From positions 1-64,000 of the forward strand of contig MTSL01000107.1 of NCBI GenBank assembly GCA_002794465.1: a stretch of 64,000 nucleotides of DNA. Direction: 5' to 3'. A program made the translations under genes and the position numbers. How positions within the stretch are numbered: position 1 is the stretch's first letter; every line of letters starts with the position of its first letter. A model generated the notes under the pieces. That model made no database searches. It saw nothing but the letters and a program-made list of their open reading frames with translations, and was not told the DNA's origin. This stretch comes from Paramicrosporidium saccamoebae (lineage: Eukaryota > Rozellomycota). Positions 30,062 through 38,352 of this stretch are shown one piece after another.

Positions 30062-30700
30062 ATGACAAAGTCCAACACTATGTATCCCGCGTTCCAAGTG
30101 CTCTCTGGTAAGCGCGTCATCCTTGGAAGCACTTCGTCTAGTCGCATTTCCATCTTTACCCAGCTCGGTCTAGACTATGAGCTACTGTCGTCCAATTTTG
30201 AAGAAGATTATGACAAGGCTGCATTCAAAACACCATTGGCATATTGTGCTGCAACTTGTGCAAAGAAGGCCGAGATTGTCCTCGAAATGAGCAGCGGAAC
30301 CGCCAGTCTAATCGTGTGCGCCGATACGATTATCAGCTGTAATGGTGTGATCTACGAAAAACCAATGGACCGGGCTGATGCTGTGCGTATCCTATCAGAA
30401 CTTGGTGGCAATACTATCGAAGTGATTACGGCCGTGTCCTTTTATTACCGCACTGCCGCTGGCTACCAACATTGTGCATTTGAAGACGTGACCTTAATGC
30501 ACATGTTGCCGTATGATGACAAAATGATTGCCGCATACCTTGACACGGGTGAAGGAATGTCCTACTCTGGTGCCCTAAGCTACCAAGGAGCTGGATTCCT
30601 ACTCGTCAAAGGAATCAATGGATGTTTTTACAATCTAAGGGGTTTCCCAGCCCCGAGATTCTATCAAGAATACGCTAAAATAGCCCATCTCATTGTGTGA
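30062..30700 (+). CDS. Maf-like nucleotide pyrophosphatase, copy 1
   Basis: The 212-residue product has the Maf/ASMTL fold: GKRVILGSTSSSRISIFTQL at the N-terminus, CADTIISCNGVIYEKPMDRA (catalytic Asp and Lys), ITAVSFYYR, and SYQGAGFLLVKGINGCFYNL near the C-terminus. Maf proteins hydrolyse non-canonical or house-cleaning nucleotides (dTTP, UTP, modified NTPs). The usual SPRR substrate-binding motif is altered here to SSSR, whereas the tandem copy downstream keeps SPRR, so activity or preference may differ. The ATG lies 59 bp from the divergent glycosyltransferase start. Confidence 0.9.
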   Translation: MTKSNTMYPAFQVLSGKRVILGSTSSSRISIFTQLGLDYELLSSNFEEDYDKAAFKTPLAYCAATCAKKAEIVLEMSSGTASLIVCADTIISCNGVIYEKPMDRADAVRILSELGGNTIEVITAVSFYYRTAAGYQHCAFEDVTLMHMLPYDDKMIAAYLDTGEGMSYSGALSYQGAGFLLVKGINGCFYNLRGFPAPRFYQEYAKIAHLIV

Positions 30701-30810
30701 AATGTTAGCAGCCGAAATTCGTGACCAATCATAACGGAGAAGCGACACTGTGAGATGGTACAACTAAGGACCACAGTGATCCCAATAAAGGGTCGTGTTG
30801 ATGAGCAAAT

Positions 30811-30892
30811 TAGTTTTATTAAAGTATGTGGCATATAGACAGCCATCCTTACTGTGATTGGAATGGCTTATAGGATCGCTATCTGAGTTGGA
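30811..30892. repeat. dispersed A-type repeat, copy 1
   Basis: The stretch begins TTTTATTAAAGTATGTGGC and continues to GGATCGCTATCTGAGTTGG. Related copies lie at 51289-51375 and 57049-57105. In those two the A segment is followed directly by a C segment (GCGGATACTGCC, GTGGACGCTGTTTAACGG), while here the MITE-like element sits between A and C. Confidence 0.7.
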
Positions 30893-30915
30893 TTCACTAG
30901 TGATAGGTGATACTG

Positions 30916-31119
30916 TGTGACGTAGAGGCAGAGGCAGAGGATCGATTGATTAGTCGGGTATTTGACGTAGAGGCAGAGGATTGATTAGTCGGGTATTTGA
31001 CGTAGAGGGTTGATTAGTTGCTGGATATTTGAGGACAGTGAGATGTGTATCCATACTATTCTAGGATCAGCAGTGAACAACGCCGCTTCCCGTCTGTGGA
31101 TTATCCCCGCTACGCGACA
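30916..31119. mobile_element. MITE-like element, subtype 1
   Basis: The termini are TGTGACGTAG and CTACGCGACA. The 5' part is internally amplified: GATTAGTCGGGTATTTGACGTAGAG occurs in three imperfect tandem copies (about 30918-31020). The interior GGACAGTGAGATGTGTATCC and CTAGGATCAGCAGTGAACAA match the inverted copy at 27330-27495. Confidence 0.78.
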
Positions 31120-31277
31120 AGCGGATGCTGCTTAACAGGGCCTTACTCTAAACCTCACAATTGTTAATACAGCTGCCTATCAATGATGGTTCATTATTAA
31201 CAAAAAAACCTATCGATCAGTCCAGTCAGTCCCATTACTTTATACTCGACTAAGAATAATCGCGTTTTTGCATTATC

Positions 31278-31952
31278 ATGTCTCCAGATGCCGTCAAGTA
31301 TCCCGCATTCCATGTTCTCCAAGGAAAGCGTGTAATTTTGGCCTCTGCATCTCCACGTCGGGTCAATCTTCTGGGCCGAATGGTACATTTCCGCACGCTA
31401 CTCATACCATAGGGGCTCTCTTTTGAGGTCGTTCCATCAAATTTTGAAGAAGATTATGACAAGGCCAATTATGACTCTCCCACCGCCTACTGCTCGGCAA
31501 CTTGTCTTAAAAAGGCTCAAATCGTCCTCGAAAAGACCATCGATACTGAACCTTCCCTGATAATCAGCTCTGATACAATTGTCGTCTGCGAGGGCGCCAT
31601 TTACGAAAAGCCGATGGATAGAAACGATGCCGTACAGATTTTGAGTGCAATTAGCGGAAAGACAGTGGACGTGATTACAGCCGTGACAATGTTCTACCTC
31701 CAGAAAGACGGAACGTATAAAGAAGTCTCTTTTGATGAGAGCACCGAAATGTACATGGACCAATATGGCCAAGACATGATCGACGCCTATCTCGACACGG
31801 GCGAAGGAATGGGTTTCAGTGGCGCCTTTTCCTATCAGGGTGCTGCGTTCCTGATGATCAAGGGAATCACTGGCTGTTTCTACAATGCAATTGGATTCCC
31901 AGTTTCTCGGTTCTACCGCGAATTCCTTAAAATATCGAACCAAGTCGCATAG
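31278..31952 (+). CDS. Maf-like nucleotide pyrophosphatase, copy 2
   Basis: Two exons give 214 residues; the 30-nt intron (31383-31412) falls between GRM and GLSFEVV. The motif set is complete: LASASPRRVNLLGRM, SSDTIVVCEGAIYEKPMDRN, TGEGMGFSGAFSYQGAAFLM and GCFYNAIGFPVSRFYREF. It is about 60 percent similar to copy 1 by eye and retains the canonical SPRR. Copy 1 has no intron at the equivalent codon, so one paralogue gained or lost it. The downstream Vma12 gene is convergent, with 13 bp between the two stops. Confidence 0.92.
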
Positions 31953-31965
31953 ACAACACATGGCT

Positions 31966-32492
31966 TTATTGAGGTGCATCTTGAACATCTCGGCCAAATA
32001 AAAATATCTCTGCTGTGGCGACCACCAGGCCGGTGAATATCGCTATCAACACACACGCCTCCAAGGACCATCCAAGAGACTTTCTGAATAGGACTCCCAC
32101 TGTTACAGCGGCCCCAACAATGGAAAGTAGCGCATTGGCCGCGCCTGAGAACTGTCTCCTCGCCTCGACCCATTCTTCCGGCTGGTCGCGTCTCATCATT
32201 CTCCGATACGCACGCGCTTCAGAAACAACCCGCGCCTGTCGCTGCACCTCTGTTTCTGGCGTCGGTGGTCGACGAAATGTAATGTAGCTATCCTTGAGAT
32301 AGGATTCCATTGTGTTGGGAGGAACGAGACTTTTGAGCAAATAATACGGGACCAGCCGCTCTACTATGAGATTTGCATTGACATAATACCTTCCAGAGCG
32401 TTCTTGATTTCGCCTTGACGCTCCGTGCCACGGAGCTTTTCCGTTAGTAGCTCCTTCAAACAGTCTGTCAGTTCAAACTTGATTCTGCTCAT
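31966..32492 (-). CDS. V-ATPase assembly factor Vma12/TMEM199-like
   Basis: Two exons encode 165 residues. The intron is 32361-32389 (29 nt; an alternative acceptor would make it 26 nt). After an N-terminal helical region the protein has the RRPPTPETEVQRQARVVSEA segment, Arg-rich EARAYRRMMRR, then two membrane spans (NALLSIVGAAVTVGVLF and LEACVLIAIFTGLVVATAEIFLF) with a short cytosolic end. That layout matches the ER-resident Vma12/TMEM199 family, which assembles the V0 sector of the vacuolar ATPase. Length is close to the family (about 208-215). Confidence 0.75.
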
Positions 32493-32552
32493 CCGGGCCA
32501 GACACAAGGGTAGCCTAGGATCAAGCTGACACTTTATCACAAACTACAAGTA

Positions 32553-32665
32553 CAACTAGATTACAGAGGAAATTTATCGAGACATTAGGGGATCAACTTT
32601 TAAAATACAACACAAGCTAGATTACAGAGTACATTTATTGAGACAGCAGTAGTCTAGGATCAACT
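32553..32665. repeat. direct repeat downstream of the bZIP gene
   Basis: CTAGATTACAGAG...TTTAT(C/T)GAGACA...GGATCAACT occurs at about 32555-32598 and again at about 32617-32665. The second copy contains the downstream stop codon of the bZIP gene (frame 2), so the 3' end of the gene appears locally duplicated. Confidence 0.7.
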
Positions 32666-33671
32666 ACTTGCTGGATTTCTTCCCTTTCGAAAGCCGAGTC
32701 TTCTTGCAGCCAGAGATAATCTGATTCCAGAGAAGATTCAAGTTCTGACGAGAGATCATTTTGGTTCGATTCTGTTTTGATTGTTTTTGTTTCTGTTGTT
32801 GTTGTTGTTTCTGCTTCAATTGCATTCGTGTCAAAGAACTCTTTCCAGTCGCAGAGCCAAAAGTCCGCGACGTCTGTAAAGTCTTTCTCTCTCCCATCGT
32901 CACACGAGTCGAGGAAGTCAATGGTCGCCGATAGCGCAGACGGAGACGCAAAACATGGGTTAGAGGCTGATCGGGCAAGCCTGCCTCGCCGGGCGACACA
33001 AGAAGGTGGCTGGAAGCCGATGGAGTGTGTGCCGGTGTGGTCAGGGGGGCTATGGTGCCATCAGTGAGATGACGCCAAACCCGCAAAGCTGATAGATCAG
33101 TCCTCGTCGCTAGCTGTGTCTCGTCGCCCTTTGGCAGACTCAATCCAAGATGATTCTGATGGGCACAATGAACGCACGACTCGGCATTCGGATTGCTTGT
33201 GGTATCAAATGATGCAGCTTGTTCAGTTCCTCCCATGACAAGTCGCTTAAGCTGCTCAAACTCGCGTTTCAGCACTGTCAGCTCCCCCATCAGCGAGGAC
33301 TTTTCATATTCAAGGGCTCCAACCCGTGCACGGAGGTTTCTGGACTCCTCCTTCAATGTGTCACGGGTCTCTTCTAGTTCAGATACATATTGGCGTTTCC
33401 TTTCACGCGAAGCTTGTGCAGACTCTCTGTTCTTTATCGCCCTCTCCCGTTTCTTGTCGTCACATGGTGGTCCCTGTGGCTCTTCTAATGGCGGTGGTGG
33501 GGGGAGATTAAGTAACAGTGGGTCACAGTCGGACGAGTCGGTAGAACTGGTCGCGGGTGCACAATAGGAAAGGTCGCCAAACAGGTCATACTCAAGTTTG
33601 GTCATTGTCAGTAATGTGGAAAAGGGCTTTGTAGAGTCGGTAGATTTCATCCCGGCAGTAATCGCAGTCAT
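32635..33671 (-). CDS. HacA/Hac1-like bZIP transcription factor with a frame-switched C-terminus
   Basis: The bZIP domain is clear: basic region AIKNRESAQASRERKRQYVS (N-x7-R) and a leucine zipper through LKREFEQLKRLV (about residues 70-145). This is closest in pattern to fungal HacA and plant/animal ER-stress bZIPs. Downstream, the frame holding the bZIP runs to a stop at 32664 with a basic, repetitive tail. A second frame, open from about 33068 to a stop at 32635-32637, encodes an acidic, aromatic-rich activation-domain-like tail (DFLDSCDDGREKDFTDVADF, ESDYLWLQEDSAFEREEIQQ). A candidate 32-nt GT-AG intron at 32874-32905 joins the frames (334 residues), but an Ire1-type cut further upstream with length 3n+2 would do so too. 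Coordinates follow the joined form. Confidence 0.75.
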
Positions 33672-34060
33672 ATGTGGTGGTAATTTGGTGAGTAAGAGTG
33701 ATTCACAGTCTTTGTTGGCCTGCCGTGGTTCGTCCGTCCATTAAAAAGGGGCCCCGTGGGCGATGAGTCACTAAATACCAGGGCTACCAACCAATCAAAG
33801 CGTGCCAATTGGCCAAGTTTGACAGGCGTGGGGCGATGGGGTAACCCAATTTGGGCCCCACTCCGTCCCTCCCGCTTTATATACCGCCAGCCTCGAGCTA
33901 GTTGAGAGAACCAATGATGGACAGCGTCGACACTGGAATGTCGGTTGTGATTGGTCCGTTCGGCTTCTAAATTTTTCTAGAGTTTTGATGAATATTCTAG
34001 AGGGCCTGGGGGAAAAGGTATAAATACAAAGCAGCAGAGCCCTCTACATTGCATCAGGAA
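33672..34060. promoter_or_regulatory. Hsp20 promoter with heat-shock elements and TATA box
   Basis: Bases 33990-33997 read GAATATTC, a perfect inverted pair of nGAAn units, with further TTC units at 33965-33967, 33975-33977 and TTCTAGAG after it, giving the spaced array expected of a heat-shock element. TATAAATA lies at 34019-34026, 35 bp before the Hsp20 ATG. A CCAAT motif occurs near 33911. The left part also serves the divergent bZIP gene. Confidence 0.65.
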
Positions 34061-34498
34061 ATGCCTTTCTTAGAAAACTTTGATCGCTTAATGTTCTACC
34101 GCATGAATGATCTCCTCCGAGATGATGTTGAAGTCCCTCGTAGCAACTGCCGGCAACAAACACGCTGCAGTCTCGTGCCAGCCAAACTGGATCTTATTGA
34201 GAAGCCTGATGCATATGCAGTCCATGTGGATCTGCCTGGCGTGGCCAAGGAGGACATTCAGGTGCACATTGAAAATGGTGCTTTGACTGTCTCTGCGGAG
34301 CGCAAGGAAGAGCTCAAGGAAGAAGGCGACCTGTATCGTTATATGGAGCGCCGCTTTGGCTCCATTAAAAGGATCGTGTCGCTGCCGGAACAAGCTGATC
34401 AGGAAAGCGTCAAGGCAGAGCTGGTGAATGGCGTGCTGTATCTAGTGTTTGCAAAAAAGGCTGAGGAATCCTCTAGAAAGCAAGTGACCATTTCCTAG
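34061..34498 (+). CDS. small heat shock protein (Hsp20/alpha-crystallin), copy 1
   Basis: The ATG at 34061 gives 145 residues. The alpha-crystallin domain spans about residues 40-135 (LIEKPDAYAVHVDLPGVAKE, HIENGALTVSAERKEE, GSIKRIVSLPEQADQESVKA, ELVNGVLYLVFAKK) and includes the ALTVSA and NGVLYLV hallmark. The C-terminal tail lacks a clear I-x-I/V motif (KQVTIS supplies V-x-I). It is an ATP-independent chaperone that forms oligomers. The promoter has heat-shock elements and a TATA box. A second Hsp20 gene lies at 35918-36361 on the other side of Get3. Confidence 0.94.
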   Translation: MPFLENFDRLMFYRMNDLLRDDVEVPRSNCRQQTRCSLVPAKLDLIEKPDAYAVHVDLPGVAKEDIQVHIENGALTVSAERKEELKEEGDLYRYMERRFGSIKRIVSLPEQADQESVKAELVNGVLYLVFAKKAEESSRKQVTIS

Positions 34499-34776
34499 AT
34501 AAATTGGTAAAATTTGACCTGAGACGATGGGGGAGACTGGTAGTTTATGAACTACTGATTGCTGATTAGTAGTGGTCTGTGAATTATCAAGACTAACAAT
34601 CATATTTGTAAACTAATAAAATTTGAAAAAATCCCATTGCACTATTGTTTATCAAGGATATAGTCTAAGTGGTAAAGCCTCGTCCAAATTAGCTGGCCTC
34701 CCAACCGCCTCTTGGGAATTAGGAACCGTTGTACTGCATATTGCATAAACAATAATGGATAATAAATCTTATCACA

Positions 34777-35736
34777 ATGGACCCGACATTACAGAACATC
34801 CTGGACCAGTCCACCCTAAAGTGGATTTTCGTTGGTGGAAAGGGAGGCGTGGGAAAGACGACCAACAGTTGCAGCTTGGCGGTGCAGCTCGCCTCGGTGC
34901 GGGAGAGTGTGCTGCTCATCTCCACTGACCCGGCTCATAACCTCTCGGATGCCTTTTCGCAAAAGTTTGGCAAGGACCCAACACTGGTGACAGGCTTTAA
35001 GAATCTTTATGCAATGGAAATTGACCCGAATGCAGGATTGGAGGAGATGAAGCAGGAGGAGGGAATGAACGACTCGCCCATGGGGAGTATTTTCAGTGAA
35101 CTGTCCATGGCGCTGCCCGGGATTGACGAGGCTATGGGGTTTGCCCAGGTCATGAAGCTCATCAAGAACATGGACTATTCTGTGATCGTCTTTGATACGG
35201 CCCCTACAGGCCACACACTCCGTTTCCTCTCCTTCCCCACCCTCCTGGATAAGGCATTGGGCAAGTTGGGCTCTCTCGGCGGACGATTCGGCTCCATGTT
35301 CTCGCAAATCTCGTCCATGATGGGCTCACAAGCCTCCCCTGACCAGATGTTTGCCCAGATTAATGAGCTCTCTGCAGTCGTCAAAGAGGTTAATCGTCAA
35401 TTCCAGGATCCTTCCCTCACCACCTTTATCTGTGTTTGCATCTCAGAGTTCCTCTCGCTATATGAGACGGAACGCATGATCCAGGAACTGACCGCTTACA
35501 ACATTGACACGCACAACATTATTGTCAATCAGTTAATCTTTCCCGGAAAGGGAAATGCATGTGAGCTGTGCAATGCAAGGCGCAAGATGCAGGCCAAGTA
35601 CCTGGAGCAGATCCATGAGCTGTACGAGGACTTTCATGTTGTACAGTTGCCGTTGCTGAGTAGCGAGGTGCGTGGGGTGGACGCCCTACAGAGCTTTTCC
35701 GAAAATTTAATGAAGCCCTTTGTTCCCAATCCCTAA
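34777..35736 (+). CDS. GET3: Get3/ASNA1, ATPase for tail-anchored protein insertion
   Basis: A single exon encodes 319 residues, the usual family length. It has the deviant P-loop [10 protein letters not shown] (residues 20-29), switch [19 protein letters not shown], switch [19 protein letters not shown], and the dimer zinc-binding CELC (C262, C265). Get3 captures tail-anchored proteins in the cytosol and delivers them to the Get1/Get2 receptor in the ER membrane. The Met-rich helical subdomain (about 125-200, with [12 protein letters not shown]) binds the hydrophobic tail. The stop overlaps a TAATAAAT signal. Confidence 0.96.
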   Translation: MDPTLQNILDQSTLKWIFVGGKGGVGKTTNSCSLAVQLASVRESVLLISTDPAHNLSDAFSQKFGKDPTLVTGFKNLYAMEIDPNAGLEEMKQEEGMNDSPMGSIFSELSMALPGIDEAMGFAQVMKLIKNMDYSVIVFDTAPTGHTLRFLSFPTLLDKALGKLGSLGGRFGSMFSQISSMMGSQASPDQMFAQINELSAVVKEVNRQFQDPSLTTFICVCISEFLSLYETERMIQELTAYNIDTHNIIVNQLIFPGKGNACELCNARRKMQAKYLEQIHELYEDFHVVQLPLLSSEVRGVDALQSFSENLMKPFVPNP

Positions 35737-35917
35737 TAAATTTGTCTGAGATTAGCGGTACAAACTTGGGCTCGTTTATTTACACCTGAGATTAAATTGA
35801 CATTATCCTTACTACTGAGTTGCTATCATCCTTATCGCTGAATTGGCATCATCATTATTGCTGAGTTGGCATCCTTATCGCTGAATTGGCATCATTATTG
35901 CCGAGTTGGCATGATAC

Positions 35918-36361
35918 TTACTGAATGGGAATCATTTGTCCCTGCAATTCTCCCAACGATTCCTTCTTTCCAACATATACTTTAAGGAGTCCGTTGTCAA
36001 ACTCGGCCTTGACTTTTGTCGGATCCACACTCCCAGGCATCTCCACGGTGCGTCTAATCGCCCCGTAGCTACGCTCGCTCAAGTAAACTCGCTCCCCCTC
36101 CCCTGTATGCTCCTCGCTCTTATGTGCCTCTAAATACAGGCGGTTTCCGTCCAAATGCACACGAATATCATCTCTACTCACACCTGGAAGCTCCACCGAC
36201 ACTTTGTAATGATCAGGACGATCAAGAATGTCCATCCGAGATGTCATCAGTCCGCGAGTATTGGTAGGTGGCATTGGGGAGAGGTTGGTGCGGAAAAAAT
36301 CCTCAAACGGATCAAAAAAGTCTCGGAACCGGCGTCCTGAAATGTCACTGATTAATGCCAT
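35918..36361 (-). CDS. small heat shock protein (Hsp20/alpha-crystallin), copy 2
   Basis: From the ATG at 36361 the product is 147 residues. The alpha-crystallin domain runs about residues 48-138 (DILDRPDHYKVSVELPGVSR, HLDGNRLYLEAHKSEEH, RRTVEMPGSVDPTKVKAEFD, NGLLKVYVGKK), and the C-terminal MIPIQ supplies the I-P-I anchoring motif missing in copy 1. The N-terminus (FRDFFDPFEDFFRTN) is Phe-rich as in many Hsp20 proteins. The frame remains open another 40 codons upstream, but that part overlaps a tandem DNA repeat and is not counted. Confidence 0.93.
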   Translation of the reverse strand: MALISDISGRRFRDFFDPFEDFFRTNLSPMPPTNTRGLMTSRMDILDRPDHYKVSVELPGVSRDDIRVHLDGNRLYLEAHKSEEHTGEGERVYLSERSYGAIRRTVEMPGSVDPTKVKAEFDNGLLKVYVGKKESLGELQGQMIPIQ

Positions 36362-36423
36362 ACCATTGTGGTCAGTGACAATGTACTTATAGGATTTGCC
36401 TAATAAGCTCAATGCGAGGCAAT

Positions 36424-36555
36424 CCCTTTTTAATCGCAAGTCTATACCGTTTTTATCACAAGTTTGTACCGTTTTTATCACAAGGTTGTGGCGTTTTTAT
36501 CGCAAGTCTGTACCGTTTTGATCACAAGCCTATCCCGCCTTTATAGCAAGTCTAT
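36424..36555. repeat. tandem repeat upstream of Hsp20 copy 2
   Basis: A unit of about 24 nt, (T)CTGTACCGTTTTTATCACAAG, is repeated five times with small changes, ending about 60 bp before the start codon. It may act as a promoter repeat, but no heat-shock element is visible in it. Confidence 0.75.
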
Positions 36556-36652
36556 TTATTCATAAGAGACGATTCTGTTCCTTGTTCATTCTGAAGCAGA
36601 CTGATAGATTACTTGTTGCCCCCTGGAAATCGCGTCACTTTTACAAATCTCT

Positions 36653-37385
36653 CTATAAGAAAGGGTTTTTCTTTTCTTCATTCTTTCTGTAGAGAACTGA
36701 TGGATCACCCGCTATCCGCCTGGGCATCGACTCGGCAATCTTTTCCAAAATCTCTTCCGGTGTCTCCCCGGCCTCGTGCTGAGCGGCCTGGAACTTTTCG
36801 TCAATTCCATAGTCGATGCGCGCTTCTGGAGAAAAGATATGGACACGGGCGACTTGTAGATCGAGGATGATCCAGTCAGGTTCTTTGCTGTCGAGGCCCT
36901 CATAGTGGAGACGGTCTTTGAGAAAGGGTCGAAACTACCATAGTTACGGATGAAAATGGTTGTACCTTTTTCAATAGCAATTCGCCCAAAGAAACGCGTT
37001 CACGGACCGTCTCGAGTTGCAACACGATTTGTGCTGGTGATTGTAGGTCAACGCTTGAATGTAAATTTGCATAGGTTGTGACATTTGCATTGCTTTCGCT
37101 CTGAATCACATCTAGCACTGACTGCAACGACAGGGAAGCTGGTTCCGCACTATACATTGGCTTTACCATTTCCTTGGCTTTGAATTCTTCCTTGTAAAAT
37201 TCGCGCAACGCCCCAGCGGGATCGGCAGGAACAGCCACGGTAGGGTCAGCATACAGCGTATTTATAGGATTGCTAATGGGGTCGATGTTTACATTGGAAT
37301 CCAAATCAAGGTTGACTGCATTAGTTTTGCTGTACCATTGTAGGCGTTGGAAAAGGCCACGTCGGAGCAGCCTTAGGGCTAACAT
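36653..37385 (-). CDS. mitochondrial ribosome silencing factor-like protein (RsfS/MALSU1 family)
   Basis: Two exons give 233 residues; the 31-nt intron is 36935-36965 (branch CGTAACT). The N-terminus is a presequence (MLALRLLRRGLFQRLQWYSK). The C-terminal 110 residues match the RsfS/Iojap layout: LQSPAQIVLQLETVRERVSL, LHYEGLDSKEPDWIILDL, ARVHIFSPEARIDYGIDEKF. The last block is the family signature (W-x-L-L-D-x(4)-VH-x-F-x-P-E-A-R-x-x-Y). RsfS homologues bind mitoribosomal L14 and prevent premature subunit joining. The central part is less conserved. The start codon is 20 bp from that of tafazzin. Confidence 0.78.
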
Positions 37386-37405
37386 TAACGATTAATTCAA
37401 TTCCC
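37386..37405. promoter_or_regulatory. 20-bp bidirectional promoter between two mitochondrial genes
   Basis: Twenty A/T-rich bases (TAACGATTAATTCAATTCCC) separate the divergent start codons of the RsfS-like and tafazzin genes. Promoter elements must overlap both coding starts, or translation begins on very short leaders. Confidence 0.7.
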
Positions 37406-38122
37406 ATGCCGGTTATACGGAATGCTGTGATGGGAATTGTTGGGGAAGTGTGCAAGCTGTTCTTGACAGTGGGTACCCAGTTAGAAGTGAGGGGATTGGA
37501 TCGACTAATCACGGCCATTGAAAAAAGACCGAGCGGAGTACCATTGCTAACCGTGTCTAATCACACCTCCACAGTAGATGACCCGCTTATATTCGGAGTT
37601 TTGCCCGCAAGGATATTGTTCAACTCTAACAAGATGCGATGGGCCTTGGGAGCTGCCGAAATTACCCACCGAAATGCGCTGTATCGATGGTTCTTTTCCA
37701 CCGGCCAAGTGCTACCCATCCGACGTGGCGAGGGAGTACTGCAACCGAGCATGAATGACGCTCTGGGTCTCTTGGCAAATGGCCAATGGCTCCACGTCTT
37801 TCCTGAGGGAAAAGTCATTCCAGATTCGGCAGCATCAAGGGTCCGTCTAAAGTGGGGTATCGGTAGGCTCGTTTTGGATTCCAAGATTCCACCCGTAGTG
37901 CTGCCTATTGTGCATCAAGGACTAGAGAACATTTTACCGCTCGATAGTTGGATCCCCCGTTTTGGAAAGCGACTTGTAATTAACATTGGGGAGCCGGTAG
38001 ACACTGCGCCATTAAGGGAGAGGCTGTCAGCAGTCAATTTATCGCCGGAACAGCGTCGCTCCGAAGCCACATCCGTAATAGCAGCTGAACTAGCCAAATG
38101 CTATCCGAGAAATATAGACTAA
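37406..38122 (+). CDS. TAZ1: tafazzin, monolysocardiolipin acyltransferase
   Basis: The 238-residue product has the acyltransferase signatures: motif I NHTSTVDDP (H53, D58), FSTGQVLPIRRGEGVLQPSM, and motif III HVFPEGKVIPDSAASRVRLK, WGIGRLV and VVLPIVHQGLENILP. Tafazzin remodels cardiolipin acyl chains at mitochondrial membranes. An N-terminal hydrophobic stretch (AVMGIVGEVCKLFLTV) may insert into the membrane leaflet. The protein is slightly shorter than the human form (about 262-292). No intron is needed. Confidence 0.93.
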   Translation: MPVIRNAVMGIVGEVCKLFLTVGTQLEVRGLDRLITAIEKRPSGVPLLTVSNHTSTVDDPLIFGVLPARILFNSNKMRWALGAAEITHRNALYRWFFSTGQVLPIRRGEGVLQPSMNDALGLLANGQWLHVFPEGKVIPDSAASRVRLKWGIGRLVLDSKIPPVVLPIVHQGLENILPLDSWIPRFGKRLVINIGEPVDTAPLRERLSAVNLSPEQRRSEATSVIAAELAKCYPRNID

Positions 38123-38196
38123 CCCCCATTAGACTTGCATTAGGTCCACTGTTGAATACTATACCCCAACATCGGATAGCAATTTCATATTCCAAT

Positions 38197-38280
38197 CTTA
38201 CTCTGACCTCACTTTAATCTTACTCCCACCTTACTCTAACCTCACTTTAATCTTACTCCCACCTTACTCCAACCTCATTA
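38197..38280. repeat. 33-bp tandem repeat upstream of Rft1
   Basis: Two full and one partial copy of a 33-nt unit beginning CTTACTCTAACCTCACTTTA. The position is 70-150 bp before the Rft1 start codon. Confidence 0.85.
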
Positions 38281-38352
38281 TCCTGCGGCCAAACGCGGAA
38301 AATGCTATAGGATAAATATAGACAAATCCCCAATTAGACTTGTGCTGCATCC

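Larger units (their letters stand above)
30701..31277. other. spacer with nested repeats between the Maf copies
   Basis: This spacer contains an A-type repeat (30811-30892), the MITE-like copy 30916-31119 and a short C segment (AGCGGATGCTGCTTAACAGG, 31119-31138). No gene is seen. Confidence 0.6.

Noticed and set aside
34655-34740. tRNA-like sequence (A-box match TAGTCTAAGTGG)
   Set aside because: No B-box (GGTTCGANTCC) follows and the acceptor ends do not pair, so it is not a tRNA I can support.
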